A stretch of 64,000 nucleotides of DNA from Trichoplax adhaerens (lineage: Eukaryota; Placozoa; Uniplacotomia; Trichoplacea; Trichoplacidae). The notes beneath the pieces are model-generated. The model searched no databases, was not told the origin of the DNA, and saw nothing but the letters and a program-made list of their open reading frames with translations. The stretch is from positions 395,861-459,860 of the forward strand of contig NW_002060949.1 in the NCBI RefSeq assembly GCF_000150275.1. Direction: 5' to 3'. Numbering within the stretch: position 1 is the stretch's first letter; the number at the start of each line of letters is the position of its first letter. Below, in pieces: positions 28,416-41,622 of the stretch. The translations under genes were made by a program, and so were the position numbers.

Positions 28416-29764
28416 TTATTGTTTTCTCCATGCGATATCCATGTACCGAGTTATTTCTGTGTTTTGTCGTGGATGATGAATGCGTTTGTCTTTGGAATGT
28501 ATCTGAAGCAATGATTTAATGTCAGGTTAATAAAGGCTGCCATATTATATCGCAGTATCTATCTGCATTGACAAACTAAAATAATATTACCAGAGGTTCG
28601 GTGTACCATCCTATTTCTTGAGCTTCAGTTTGTGGTTCCATGTATTTATGGCTGGGTGTATCATGCGAATGCTTCACTTTTTCGAGAAAATTTGCTATAT
28701 TGTGTAGTTAACGCAGTAGAATAAAGATTTATGATTCATATGATATACGGTACAGTTTGATGGCTTAATTGGTAATTGTTATGGAAAATAAAGCTTATAT
28801 GCAATAGTTAAAAATCTGAAAGTTGTAGATTTACTTTACGCTTTAAAATTATGCAACACAGACGCTAACTGGAATCATCACAAATACTTTACATTTGTCA
28901 TGAACATCGAGTCTACTTAAAGTGCCATCCTTTCAAATTTTATCGAACAGCTTTCAGTGGGAATAGAATTACTGAATTAGGTCTTAAGTACTGTAACATC
29001 AACATTGAAAATAAAATTATATATTGCGTTATTAACTTATTATGTGTTTATGACTTTACTCCGACAGCACGAAAACTAGTGCCTTAGTTGCATTTTGTGT
29101 TTGTCTATGCTTACATACAATGCATAGTCCTGTACATATACATATAGATTTCTGCAATACATTTTGCACTATCCATTGCATTGGTTACATTCTACTGTTT
29201 AGTTATATATGTTATATATTTTAAAAATAAATCCCAACTTCTGCATTACATTTTAAAACTCAAAGTGTAATTTGAGCTAACTCATAAGTAGGACGAATCT
29301 ATAAAAACATAACAGTCACTTACAGTCTGTATTGCTATCGTTGAAGTCTTCATTTTCATTGACTTTGCTTGTTAGTGTGTAAACTATATTAGGATTAAAA
29401 TGGCGACGTTAGGATTAAATTATAATATTGCTTCTACCTTGAAGTGTTATATGGCTTTAAAAAAATATCGGGAAGCGACGATAATATGATTGTCTATATT
29501 ATACTCTTGTGATAGAAATACAGAGATGCTTTTCACTAATAAATAAATCGTATTGTAAACAGTTTTTCCGTAATAAGATCAACCATGATTTATTGCCTTA
29601 CGTTTGTTATAAGGGTTTACATTAAAGGTAGTATAGATCCTTTGCTGGCGTTGCTCTTTTTTGATAGTTTCGCAAAGGATATCATTCTGATGAACGAAGT
29701 TCAGTGGTTCCGTGTCTATCTGTTTCTTCTTGTTAACCGTTGTCCGATTCTTAGTGTCAGCCAT
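28416..29764 (-). CDS. CFAP144: CFAP144 (FAM183) ciliary microtubule inner protein
   Basis: Four coding exons (29764-29602, 29383-29324, 28694-28591, 28502-28416) in matching phases give 137 residues, the usual length for the family. Recognisable blocks are ILCETIKKEQRQQRIYTTF followed by NVNPYNK in exon 1; LYTLTSK in exon 2; TQTEAQEIGW-like PQTEAQEIGWYTEPL in exon 3; and DKRIHHPRQNTEITRY in exon 4. FAM183/CFAP144 proteins bind inside axonemal doublet microtubules, so the role here is in motile cilia or flagella. The ATG at 29764 faces the start of the GNAT-PARP gene 549 bases away, suggesting a shared promoter region. No oddity in the reading frame. Confidence 0.9.
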
Positions 29765-30312
29765 GATCTCGTTCCTATAGTAACGATGTACTGTGCAGTA
29801 AGCAATATTTATATATTACAGAGTATATGTACAGTATAGTACATTCATTAGGACTCCACTGGCTAAAGTATTGAGATTGCGTAGTTATCTTACCCTGCAT
29901 AGAGTCTGATCAGAGGTAAATCCCGTACATTTACTGCATTTACAGAGTGAAACTAATGCTGATGTTTCTTTACATACGAGCATGAAGAATTATATTATCA
30001 TATAGTGTAATAAATAAAGCACCACAATATAGTAATATAGTACTGTACAGTAGTATATTTAGTATATTTTGTGCGAAGTATCCCAAGCGAGATATTTCAT
30101 TAGTCATTTTATTAATAGTTGAAAAGTTCAGTGTAGCGTCTTTGTCAGTCAAATTAGGATGTTGTAAGCGAATAACCTGTTAGTAGTGATACATTAACAC
30201 AGTGAGTAAGTAACTATAATTAATAGAAAAAAATAATACTAAACTAAGTGTTAGATACTGTATGCGTGCATCTGGCTTTCATTTGAGCTCCTTCATGTAA
30301 TAACCTTGTAGG
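29765..30312. promoter_or_regulatory. Divergent promoter region, CFAP144 / GNAT-PARP gene
   Basis: A 548-base interval between two opposite ATGs. It holds scattered units of the palindromic motif (near 29789, 29827 and 30040) rather than a dense cluster. Its promoter role is inferred from position only. Confidence 0.5.
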
Positions 30313-33300
30313 ATGGCTTCCAGCTGGCACCACAGTAAGAATACAGAAATTGGGATTATAGAGGAGTTACCAAAACGAACATTTCGAAAGATTTCTGGCG
30401 ACAGGTCGAGCAATTTTGAAACATCTGGAATTGTTGTTGATTTTAGAAAATTGCTTGTGAGTGAAAGAAGGATCATTGACTCGGTAAGAGAGGATTTGAG
30501 ATCAAACTATCAAAAGACTGGATTTAATGCATCCGTGTATATATATATATATGTCTGCATTTATGCTGCAAATATTGGTAATTGTGACGGCTTGCATGTT
30601 GTTATTGACAGTCAAAAAGCAACGAATTTTATTGTAATGGTAGGAGGTGAAAATTAAAATTATAGTTACAGAGGCAATGAAGAAAATTTGAAGTTGTTAC
30701 TGCCCAATTAATATGCATTAATTGCTAGGGTTTAGTTGGTAGAGAACTCGCTACCGCAGATAAATAAATATAAACTTATTATTGTGCACGTATGCTTTAA
30801 TTAAGTACCGAAGATATACGTTCAACTATGCTGTTAATTTATATTAAAGGAAAATGAATATATTAACTAGCTGCTTGGTGTTATGCTTACTACAGTATAT
30901 ATTATTACATTAATACGTATTTGAACGTGATGGACGTCGAACTTTCACATTTCAATCAATCGGATGGATGTTGACTTTTGGTGCTTGATTTATTATAAAG
31001 GCGTATTAATGATTTCAGATTTCAAATCGGGATCTCTTACATGCCATCGTTGGACTTTACGATATATGCCTGCCGGATGTCACTCCAGAGGTTATATACG
31101 ATTGCGTGTGCGCAAGATTTTCCAAAACGGTTATTCTTTTGCGGGACATAAATGGTAAGAAATGTGATTTAGTAACATTTAATATGTTTAGATATCTATG
31201 TAATAGTATTATTTTTATATGATCAGTGTATTCGTAATTATTCATTGAAGTATTCTATACAAAAATCATTTTGTATAAATTTGGCATTACAAATTATATA
31301 GTAATACCAGTAATACACTGGTGGAATACCGCTAGTAATCGGCAATCGCTTACCGAGATATTGAAAGAAAAGTTATGACGCTTTTGAGGCTAAAGGATAC
31401 TTATATCGTACTTACGCTTTGATTGACATTTCTGTGTTACTTTCGAGTTTAAGTTATATATTATTATTGCATCAAATAGGTATATTAGATACTTCTGCAA
31501 TATTCTGATTCGATACAGTGTCATGCAGTTAGTAATAATAGTTATGACGTTGTGTTCTTTAGAACTTCATGATTTCAATACAGTAGGTGGGGTAGCGAAG
31601 TTGGAGTTTGTAACATTGAAAAATCGGGTAGTCGATTTGGTATTGATTACGAAAGAATTTGATGAATTCTAACTGTTTAAATAATGTTCCGAGCTATAGC
31701 AGTTCGATACGGCTCAGTCGGTTTAACAAAGCCTGTTCTGCTAACTGTAATTAGCATATAGATTACATAAATAATTTTATAATAGCAGATATTATTACTG
31801 ATTCTCTAACGATTAAGATACTACGTAATAGTACAAGCTCTGACAGACAAGAAAAATCTTCTTACAACCACAGATCTCAGAAAAGAGGGACTAAGAACGA
31901 TAATAATAGAATAACGTTGCTGCTTAAATACGTTATTCAACTTGTTTATAATATAAAAGTTATAAACAACGTCTCTAAACACTTACAGAACTTAGCTTGA
32001 GAGCAAAATTCTGTGATTATTGTTATATTCTACGACGCAGAAATCAATATAGTTAAATAATAATTGCTATAAACATTGCTTGTACGGTTTACACCTATTA
32101 TTGTTAACTGTCTAATAAATGCGTCTCACAATAACTCTCTTAGTCAAATGGTATTTTCTAAAAGGCTTTTATTGCAAGGTTTTAGGAATAGTGGAGCAAT
32201 AATTAATTACTACAAGAACCTAGTCCAAATCTAAACTATTCTGAGCTCAAAGCGAAGTGAAGTCTCTTCTCTTCCGTGAGCTCATCTCTGCGGTTATTAT
32301 AAACATTTCGTTAAATCCATTTATGACAAATTGATTAATTTACAATCAGACATGAGTCATCAAACAAAATACTTTTCTCTAATAGTAAGTCATTATTTTC
32401 CACAATCTGAATCATTCTACTTAAGATGTCACTACTCTCCTATTAACGTCTAGGCCCTTTCTCCGCATGGCATCTTAACAACTATAGTTTTTCTAGCCAT
32501 ATAAATCTTGTATCATAATTAGTCAACTGGCTACTATTAGTCATCAACAATTTCTAATATAGTAGTTAGCAATCGTTTAATATTAGCTTCGCGATGATAT
32601 CTATTCAAAGTAACCTAGCTATATCAAATATAGCTATCCGTATAATCGAATATGGGTGCATCACTACACTGTCTTAGATTTTGTGATTATTTTTAAGTTA
32701 TATCTAATTTACTTGTACAGTACATAGTACGTTGACAACAATAGCTTATTTAACAGTATCACTACAGTCGGTTGCAAATGTCTTGGATGATTATCCAGTA
32801 CTTTAAAATTTAGAAGATGCAATCATTATTACGACTGCACAATGAATTTTTTGTATATAGTCTGCGGAGAAGAGTGGGACCTTTGTCTGTATTGGTTAAA
32901 TACTAGTAGATTGGTGTGGGAGACTTTAATTACTTTATTCATTTCATGCATGAATACATGCTGTACGACACTATTTTCTTGTTATATAATTTAAAGTCTC
33001 TATGATAGGTTTATTACGAAATGAGATTATTAGCATGTATAAGTAGCTTCTATAGTATAATCTGATTACAATATTAACTGATTCTGTTGGACTATTGAAC
33101 AATAGTAATACATCTTCACTTAAGTTTAAAATTTATAGTATTTAAGTTTATAGATTAAATATATTCGCCTAAATGTAATCGCGGATATATATTATCACTT
33201 ATAGTGATTCATCGGTCATTATCTTATTTTCGAGAATGCTATCGCGTACCCTAGTTTTTAGAATGTGTTCTTAGCAGCATTAGCTTAGTTCAGTTCAATA

Positions 33301-36300
33301 ACAATAAAGATTTAGTCCAATATTCTAGCTTTATCGGATTCGTCTGAAAATTTCTGGCTAATCTTCCTTGTTACAAAGTAGAAGTATTTCGAAACTGTAA
33401 CAGGATTGCAAAATTCCCATTCTTAGAGCCGTCTCATTTTTTTATACTAGATATCAAAGGATCAATGATAGTAAATGAGCAAAAGGAGCAAAATGACTGT
33501 GATGTGGATGATGGAGGCTCTACCAAGTCTGTTGATCAAGGTGAAATATGTTGTATCTATCTGTAATTGGCATGCATTGTGTTCATAGTGTGCATGGGAA
33601 ATCTCATTTTATGCATTGTGTATAAATAGTTTTGTGTCGCTAGAGGTGGCTATGTAGTAGATATCAAGTTGGTTATCTTACATAATAACTAGTTGCTTTG
33701 CATTCCTTATACCGTATCCAGCAGTTTGTGGAGTTGCAAACCCTGAAACGCCGATAATGAAATTAAGAATATGATAAAACACGCATTTACAGATTAAGAC
33801 TATAGTAAATCCTTACTTGAAAATTCTTTTAAAATTTAGTATTTAGAGGCGAACAGAGAAGTATCTTTACGGGAATTTATAGCGATTCAGAAGAAAGCGT
33901 ATTGGCTTCGTCGGCGGATAGGTCTGTTGATTGGTATTCCTGTATAAAAGAACATCTACATCATCAATTACATATTCGTCAACTTTAGTAGTTAAATGCT
34001 AAATGTCGGAAGAGGCTTCAGCCTAATGGAGATTACGAAAGATTAAATACAATGGATAATCACTTTTCTATATTAAAGCTTAAATCTGTGTGATTATAAT
34101 TCCTTAAGCATTTATTTAAGGATATAAAGCTAGAGTTTGCAAATAAGTCTTAATGATGTGCGTACGCATAATTTTATACATACCGTACAGTGTACGAGTT
34201 CACTTGCGGAAATGATATCAGATATTTTTTGGGCTTATAGCAGTGAAAGCGATAACTCTGAAGAGGAGAATTATAGTGCTGGAATTGATGAGTTTATAGA
34301 GGCCGCCCGTGAACGTCGTAGAATGATTGCGGATTCTACAGGTAGTAATAGATAGGCTTAAATTAGTACCGATAACAGTTGGCTTACCTGAATGAAAAGT
34401 AGGATAATTTAATGATTGTCTGTTAATATTATAAGGATTGGTAGATCTCGTAGTGCGGTAGGCGAGAGATGTGTAGTTTTGTTAGCGATTGATCCTTAGT
34501 ATTAGAGTCGCATTGTAGGCTAATGGCAGCGAGGACAAGCATTTCAGCAGGCTCATAGTAGCTTGGTTTGTCGTTACAAATTTCGATTTACAACAGTGTC
34601 AAATTGGTCCTGTCTTGGTGATTAATTTAATTTGAACTGGTTGTAGGCCTGTACTAATTCTATATAATCAATCTGATTGAAAACATTGATAAATTTGTTG
34701 AGTAGATGTGGATATAAAATGGAATGATTGATTAATTTATGCCATTAGAAATTGATAGACAAGATGTAGGAGTTGTCGGTCTCACTGAAAACTTGACATC
34801 ATATTGTACTTGGTACGACGGATTCTATGTTAATAGGGGGAGAATTGTCTACGAAGTTGATTGGTCCTGAATGCTTGTTAGTAGGATGTGCTACATTTGA
34901 AAGGGCTTACAGGTATGGTAACAATTGAACGATTTGTACTGTGCAATATTGCTTCATAGCTGTTGAGGTAATCTGCTCAAAGCTACTAGTTGATTAATTA
35001 TTGCGGCATACGCGGACAATTTGCACTAACAATTTGTGTATTAAGACATTTATCTGGAGATTATTTATTTGAGAGCACCTAATTTAAAAAACGGAGGCAT
35101 TAGTGATAAAGTAAATCGAAAGTAAGAACCTTATTCATTTCTTTACAGTTTAAATTAATAACATGAAGTCTTGTAATACTGCATGTTTTGTATATTGTAT
35201 TTTTAGGAGTGTAATGCTAATTACGATAGTTACTTTATTTACAGTTGACGGCTTGTGAGAGGGAAATTTCAGTAAAAATCTATAACTTGCAAATGGTTGG
35301 AAGTATCTTATTTAACCATTGGTCTATTGATACGCTAGTTTTACTTATAATTAGCTTGATTTTATATCGCTTCGCTAATAAAAGTATTATATTAAACATT
35401 TCAACTTTTTCGTAATATTTATGACAATAAGCAATGTTTAATGCCATAGTGTGATAAATATGCTCCTGTTATATATATAATTATTATTTACAACAAGTAC
35501 TAATCACGAAACGATTTCGAGTAAAATTGAATTTAATTACTGATTTTGGTTAACCAAATTTCTACAACGGGAAATTATCGTTTCAAGAATAAGTACCATT
35601 CTAACTCTATTGATATAGCTTCTTATATAGCTAGTTTGTTTACGACACCCAAAATAATTGAGAAGAAATAGCTGAATCAATCATTTACCCATTAGACTTA
35701 GCATTAAAATGAATGAATCTCTACGATTACTATAGCTTCCTACGAAACTGAGATTGGTAAACTTATGGTATTGGCAACATGACAATACTTGTACTAGCTG
35801 TCATTAATAATTTATAAATGACTCCAAACTGTTGACGAGGGCATGCATTATGTTATTATACACCGCTCGTGCATGATGTTGTGGATTGCATTTGGTTACG
35901 TGATAATATAATATTTGATAAGATTAAAGTACAAAATAGCCTGCGATTAGTACCGTTCACAGCAACCTGGACCAGTTTAAATTTCAAAATTTTAGCGTAA
36001 ATGCACTTCTCATAGCTTTGCAAGGTAATGCTGTTCTTTGGGTCATGAAACATACTTGAAATTGTTACAAAGGAATGCTAAATTATCAAGCGTGTTAACG
36101 ATGTTATTACCTACGAGCTTAGTTTCATTTTTTAACGTAGACGAGGAAATGAGAGAGTTGGACAGATTAGTTTGCTGGCTGTGAGAAATAGATATAGGCG
36201 ATGCCATATTGGAAAGTATCTGCTTGAGGTAATTTTTATATGCAATTCTTTACGCCAGCATTGTCATGTTATATGCGAGCGAGATGTATATGCAACTTTT

Positions 36301-39300
36301 TTATTGCCTTGAGATCGTTTGTGAAAGAGAGTAAGTATGACCATAATAGAGTGTAGGTCAAGTCAAATGGCTGAATAGAATTAGAAATGTTGCTAGCTAT
36401 ATTTAATTTTTATTCGATTTAAAATTTAAGAGTTACTTGGATGTAAGTTTTATTTAATATCCCAGTTGAACTGTCGATGAAGATGTACATGCGTGATATT
36501 GCAGTAGAGTATTTGCTTACCAATAGAATATTCCAATGAGTTTACGATTAAGATTTCATTTGACTGTCTTGAGGAATTATTATTGCAAAGTAAATTAATT
36601 TTCTATGTTATATGATTATTTTGTGTATTTTTCTTGTAATTTATCGGTGAAATTGTTTTAATTGATAGATAATTATGAATGTGAATATAATGGGGGAATA
36701 CGATGCGATCGCAGCGTACGTAGATGACGGTGCCAAAGATTTCTTTTTAAATAATGGATTCAGCGATGATGTCTTGCTAAACAGCCGGTACAAGTATGTG
36801 CGAATGCAGTGCAGTTTAAGAGATCCATATGTATAATACTTTGAGACGTTTAATTATTTAAGACCTTTAGTATGTAGAATCATCAAGCTCGATATTTTTC
36901 AAACTATACATAATATAATTAATGAATTATTGGCCAACCTCTTTGCTCGTAGTTGTTTAGTTTTTGGAAAAGGTTGCTTTTTACAGGTTTAGGTTTATGA
37001 GTATATGTCCATGAGGCTTTATTTTGAGTGCAGTAGTAACATAATTAATTACTATACTTATATACTGTAAGTGAAGTCTCTTGATCAAGTGGATACAAAA
37101 TTAACTCGGTGTTCAAGTGGTGGTAGTTGTGTTAAAAATTTAATCCTTTTGGAAGTACTGTACTTTATAAAAAATGTACATTGTAGTAAAGTTAGATTTA
37201 TAGATTTCTATTGACATGGACTTCTTTTGAAATTTTGGTTTGTTACCGTCTGTATCACTAAAGGACAGTCAATTTATTGTGATAGCATACTGTACTTTTA
37301 AATTAAATTATTATTATAACTCTTTCTTTACCTTATTAGGAAGTATATCAATCACTGGATTAACAGTACATTGATGTGCTACTTGCCAATGGTTTCAGGT
37401 AGAGGAATAGCTAGATTGACAGTAAACAGCAGTGTAGGCGTAAAAATTTACATTGAACAGCAACATAGGTTTTAAAAATGACATCAATACGAAAGAATTA
37501 ATTACTTTAAAGTAGAACAATGTAACGCATACCCTGTATTGTCGCAACGTTCATTGTAGGTGTTTTACCGTTCGATAACAATTTGTATTTGACTGAACGC
37601 TTTAGCTGTTAATATAAACAACGCCGGTAGTCTTGATGAAATTGTTGAAGAATGTGAAAAATGGTGAGTTAGAAAAAGGATTATAGTATTGATAGAACGT
37701 GTTGATTTAGTGTTGAAATTGTAGTTATAATTCGATGTAATACTGGATATATAAAAAACGGGTATACCGATTTTAGGAGACAGAAAAGTCTCGAGGCTTA
37801 TCAAATGCAAGCTGGCTGCATGTTTAAGATGGTACATGAAAACCATCAGCTTAGGAAAACGGTCGATAAATTGAAGATTCTTTCTCTGTGTTTATTGTAT
37901 ATATAATTCTTGTAATCAAATGCATCATAATAATAATAATAATAATAATAATGTGCCATTTGTCTTGGAAATAACCGTTATGCTATGAAATAGGTAAAAG
38001 AGCAGACTGAGTTGATCAAAGATTTGGAAGATCGCTTAAGTAGAAAACAGCAGCAATTGGAATATATTGGTATTACTTACTATAGACTAGTACTGCATCA
38101 ATATGGAATAGTGGAGCAGGAATTAACTTCAATGTTGTGATTTGAAATGTAGAAAAAGAATTTACTAGGTATCGTCAGAAAGTTGCAGTAGGTAAATGCA
38201 CATGTTTGGTTTGGTAGTTATCATTGCTCGTAATACGTTTTATTTGAATTCGGTTGGATGTGTCAATAGAAAGTTGACATGGTGGTAAGAAATGAAATTT
38301 ATTATGATGTATTTCTGTTGCCAGATTCTAGAGAGTTGTCAAGAATGACTGAAGATGTAGAAAGGCTACATTTGAGTGATAATAGATCACAAAGTATGAC
38401 TGATTAGTTTTGGGTGTTGATGGAAATATTAATATAATAATAGGTAATTATAGAAATTTGTAGCTGTCCATTGAAGTAAGGAAATTTTTTGTTGATATGG
38501 TTTTGCAGATTTTGTTGGGAAGTTTGGTTGTAGAGATGAAATTCTGAAAGAATTACGGTATCCAGTTGAGGAATTTGTAAAGTGTATGGAACAATGTATG
38601 CAATCTGGTAGCAGCGTTGAAGTACAAGAAATCTATCAGGTTAAATATGGATTATTATTTTTCTATTAAACGACGAGATTTCCATCGCCTCTTTTATATA
38701 GAGAATATGTGATTGTTGTTTTCTACTACAGTGGGGCAGGAAATAGACTATAAATGGTAGTTGTTATTATTATTATGATTATTTAGTCCTAGAAGATGTC
38801 AACTGCTAGTATTATTATATTACTATTATTTAAGGATAGCATTGACATAGTAGGGTATGTGCTTGGTTTATAGGTTTCTGAGAATGCTAAATCAAAAATT
38901 CAAAATAATTTTGATTCTTGCGTGAACTCTTTTGGAGATAATGCTTCTGTGCTAACGTTGTATTATTGTGGAGGTAAAAGCGGCTTAAAGGGAATATTAG
39001 AAAATGGTTTTACTACAGAAGGTAAAAGCTATGTAGTAGGACACGATAAGACAATCGTGCATACCGTTAGTGTAGTTAGCTTAAGGTAATAATTGATGCT
39101 GTGCTTTTGAAACAATTAGGTTGTCCAGTACGGTACAATAGAGAATTATGAGCTAACTTAGTTAGTCCTAGTTGATGTCATTGCTACCCAATTGTATTTT
39201 ATTTATTTACTTACAATACTGTAATCAAAGATTGTCAACGTGTAGCAATATGATTAACTGATTTTATTATGGAGTATTTATTGATGGATATAATCAGTTG

Positions 39301-40551
39301 TACTTGATACAAATGCGGTAGTGCAGTACTGGAGAGTATGATCGTAGTAGTAGTTTATTATGATTTCATTTGGAGTGCAATATTCGTTTAGGTGAGGGAT
39401 AAGGAATAGCGTAAAAAGTGGGATATTGACAGGGTGATTTCTACTTGTAGTAGTGTGTATTTTTAGAGTATTGATGATGATAATATGATAATAATTATAA
39501 TAATTTATTGCTGTGATTCATTCATTCATTCAATTATTGTTATGGACGTATGATAAAAATACGAACGTGAAAGAATTTGTAAGAGATATTTTTGGGCAAG
39601 GGTTGTATTTTTCAAAATACGCAACACAAGCGATTTATTTCAGCAAGGTAATGAAGTCAATGTACTGTACTTTTTGTTTATTTATGATGTGGAAGTGTTG
39701 CAGTAGGTAGGTTTGTAATGGATAAGTAGGAAAGTTAACGTCAGTATAAATTACGTAAGATATAGTAATAATAATATAGGAGTAGTAGTACAGTACAGTA
39801 GAGAAATGATAATGCTGTCTATCATTGTTATGATGATTAGTGAAACGTATACAGTCGATGTACTGTACAGTATTTCATAATATGCATAATAGAGCAATAA
39901 AGAGAATAATTTATGTTGCGAATTTTTATTGTAGCCAGATGAGGTTTTGATTGCAAGAGTGGCTCTTGGTCGAGTAGAGTCGGTTGTGAGAAGTGATGAA
40001 AACTGGTACAATTGTGCTTGTGTTTTTGTAGCATTCTATGTTGATTGATGATTGTGTTTGTTCATTCGATGTTGTATCTTTGCTTGTATTAGTTGCACAC
40101 CACCGGAAGGTTTTGATTCTATCTTGGTAAGGAGGAGCTAGTGTGTATGATTATAGTTCATTAGTGATGTTAAGTTTCGTGTGTTTTGTGTTGGTATGGG
40201 TAGAAAATATATTTATTTATGAATTAAGAAAGTACTAATATAGACTTTGCTGTATTGCTAGTGATAATTGATGTTATGGCTTGTGTATGTGTCAATGATG
40301 TGAATTGATATTTTATGGCAGACTAAAGGAAGACATTCTATAACTTATCAAAGAGATCCACTGTATAAGCATGAATATATTCTATTTCGTCCTGAGCAGG
40401 TACTATCATACTCAATCACATCAAGGTAGTCGATTGCGTAGATACTGTATAATGAAAGGAGATTCACTAAGTAAGTTGATTGGAATTTGGTCTATAGGCG
40501 ATGCCTATCTGTGCTGTGAAGTACGTGATTAAAACAAGAAGCGGCCCTTAG
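30313..40551 (+). CDS. GNAT-like domain - coiled coil - PARP-like fusion protein
   Basis: Twenty-one exons join in phase to 647 residues: 30313-30483, 31019-31154, 33451-33540, 33840-33921, 34136-34341, 34837-34912, 36141-36228, 36669-36787, 37340-37398, 37606-37663, 37777-37861, 37994-38069, 38153-38191, 38325-38393, 38509-38639, 38874-39021, 39574-39647, 39935-40005, 40093-40126, 40322-40399 and 40498-40551. Residues 1-102 match nothing I know. Residues 103-228 are acidic (SSESDNSEEE). Residues 229-342 look like a GNAT acetyltransferase (LLVGCATFE, ISLLAVRNRYRRCHIGKYLL, AAYVDDGAKDFFLNNGF). Residues 343-451 are predicted coiled coil (EQTELIKDLEDRLSRKQQQ). Residues 496-647 resemble a PARP catalytic domain (ILENGF, FGQGLYFSKYATQAIYFSK, ARVALG, CTPPEGFDS, HEYILFRPEQAMP). 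The acetyl-CoA loop is altered (RRCHIG), and the PARP His is replaced by Cys (YYCGG, codon 38967) while Tyr and Glu remain. Either half may be inactive. Intron 2 is 2.3 kb and could hide an extra exon. Two adjacent genes are possible but less likely, since phases run through. Confidence 0.8.
37926..37952. repeat. (AAT)n microsatellite in an intron
   Basis: About nine AAT triplets inside an intron of the GNAT-PARP gene. Confidence 0.9.
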
Positions 40552-41258
40552 AGTATGCTACTACACTAGCTGAACATGGTAGAAAGATTTGGAAAAGAGA
40601 GATTTTCGATTTAGTGAAGATTGGGAAATTAGTATGTGTATGTCTAGTTTTATGCTATTGAAATTATAGTGTCAATTGTCCTTACTGATAGGTGATTAAT
40701 ATCGTTGGAGGTAGATATTACGGTTAGTGTGACTTGTCGCGCATCACGATTTTGGAGAATTTAAAAGTGTCAATTAATAAATTAACGAAATCAACAGAAT
40801 CCTGTACAGTGGAGTTGTTATGAAGTAAGAGTACTAAGTGTGAAATATGTATTTTTTGTATTAAGCATACGTACCGCTGCCATGTGTAGAAATATGTAGT
40901 GGAAAAAATCAGTATGGGTAAAATGTGGTAGCGAGGTGAAATTGATATACAGTACTGTATTGTAGGATTATAAGGGGAAGGGAACTGTAGAGTGAATCCC
41001 TCCTGTAGATATTAACTTTATAATCTTCTTACCTATGGAAAATTTGGTAATTTGCGATACTCTGGAAACGTAATTGTTACTTTTTAATTAGTGCACAGTA
41101 TGGTTCTATTTTATAAGTATCGGATACTTTTTGAGTACTGCAAAGCGGATATAATGTACAGTAGGTCTTTTCTTTTTGAAAGCACATGGCAGCCGCCGCG
41201 TGTTGCGTGTTTTTTACGCGTCGTCAACGCATGTTTTCATAAGCAATACTGCTTTGAA
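40552..41258. other. 3' flank of GNAT-PARP gene
   Basis: Presumed 3' UTR and spacer; no gene seen. Confidence 0.5.
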
Positions 41259-41424
41259 GTACAGTACAGTGTACAGTACAGTGTACAGTACACGAGGACT
41301 TGTAAAGTACTGTACAGTACAGTATAACAATGTTACAGTACGGTACAGAGCAGCTCTGTATTGGCAGGTACTGTACTGTACTGTACTGTACGAATACTTA
41401 CCAAGTTACAGTACTTAGTACTGT
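41259..41424. repeat. TACTGTACAGTA palindromic repeat cluster 3, upstream of U6
   Basis: Overlapping GTACAGTA/TACTGTAC units end about 94 bases before the inferred U6 start. That is where an snRNA distal or proximal element would be expected, so a regulatory role is possible but unproven. Confidence 0.9.
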
Positions 41425-41488
41425 AAAAAATGCAAATAAGCACATATTAAAGCGCCTATAATAGAAGTAAAAGATTCTTAAGTTACAT

Positions 41489-41498
41489 ATATATTAAT
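41489..41498 (+). promoter_or_regulatory. TATA box of the U6 gene
   Basis: TATATATTAA lies 20-29 bases before the inferred first U6 nucleotide, the spacing used by RNA polymerase III type 3 promoters. Confidence 0.7.
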
Positions 41499-41517
41499 AC
41501 GTGAACTTTAACCTAAC

Positions 41518-41539
41518 GTATTACCTTGTGTAATACATT

Positions 41540-41574
<35 letters not shown>

Positions 41575-41622
41575 GGCCCCTGCGCAAGGATGACACGCGG
41601 TTGACGTGAAGCGTTCCTTTTT
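41518..41622 (+). ncRNA. U6: U6 spliceosomal snRNA
   Basis: The U6 core is intact: ACTAAAATTGGAACGATACA, then the ACAGAGA box, GATTAGCATGGCCCCTGCGC, and an internal stem-loop ending GTGAAGCGTTCC, followed by a TTTTT terminator (41618-41622). The 5' stem-loop differs from the common one but still pairs (GTATTAC with GTAATAC). In the spliceosome, U6 pairs with the 5' splice site and U2. A TATA box at the right distance supports an expressed copy rather than a pseudogene. The exact 5' end is inferred from the stem. Confidence 0.95.

Noticed and set aside
29585-29839. 84-codon plus frame over CFAP144 exon 1
   Set aside because: It is the antisense shadow of a recognised coding exon.
31155-33450. 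Extra exons in the long second intron of the GNAT-PARP gene (for example after the AG near 31586)
   Set aside because: Candidates did not keep phase 1 at both ends; phases already join directly across the intron.
34783-34870. An alternative exon reading a GLTENLTSYCTW-like peptide in the GNAT-PARP gene
   Set aside because: It joins to the next exon only by creating a stop; the overlapping frame starting at 34837 gives the GNAT-like VGCATFE block and correct phase.
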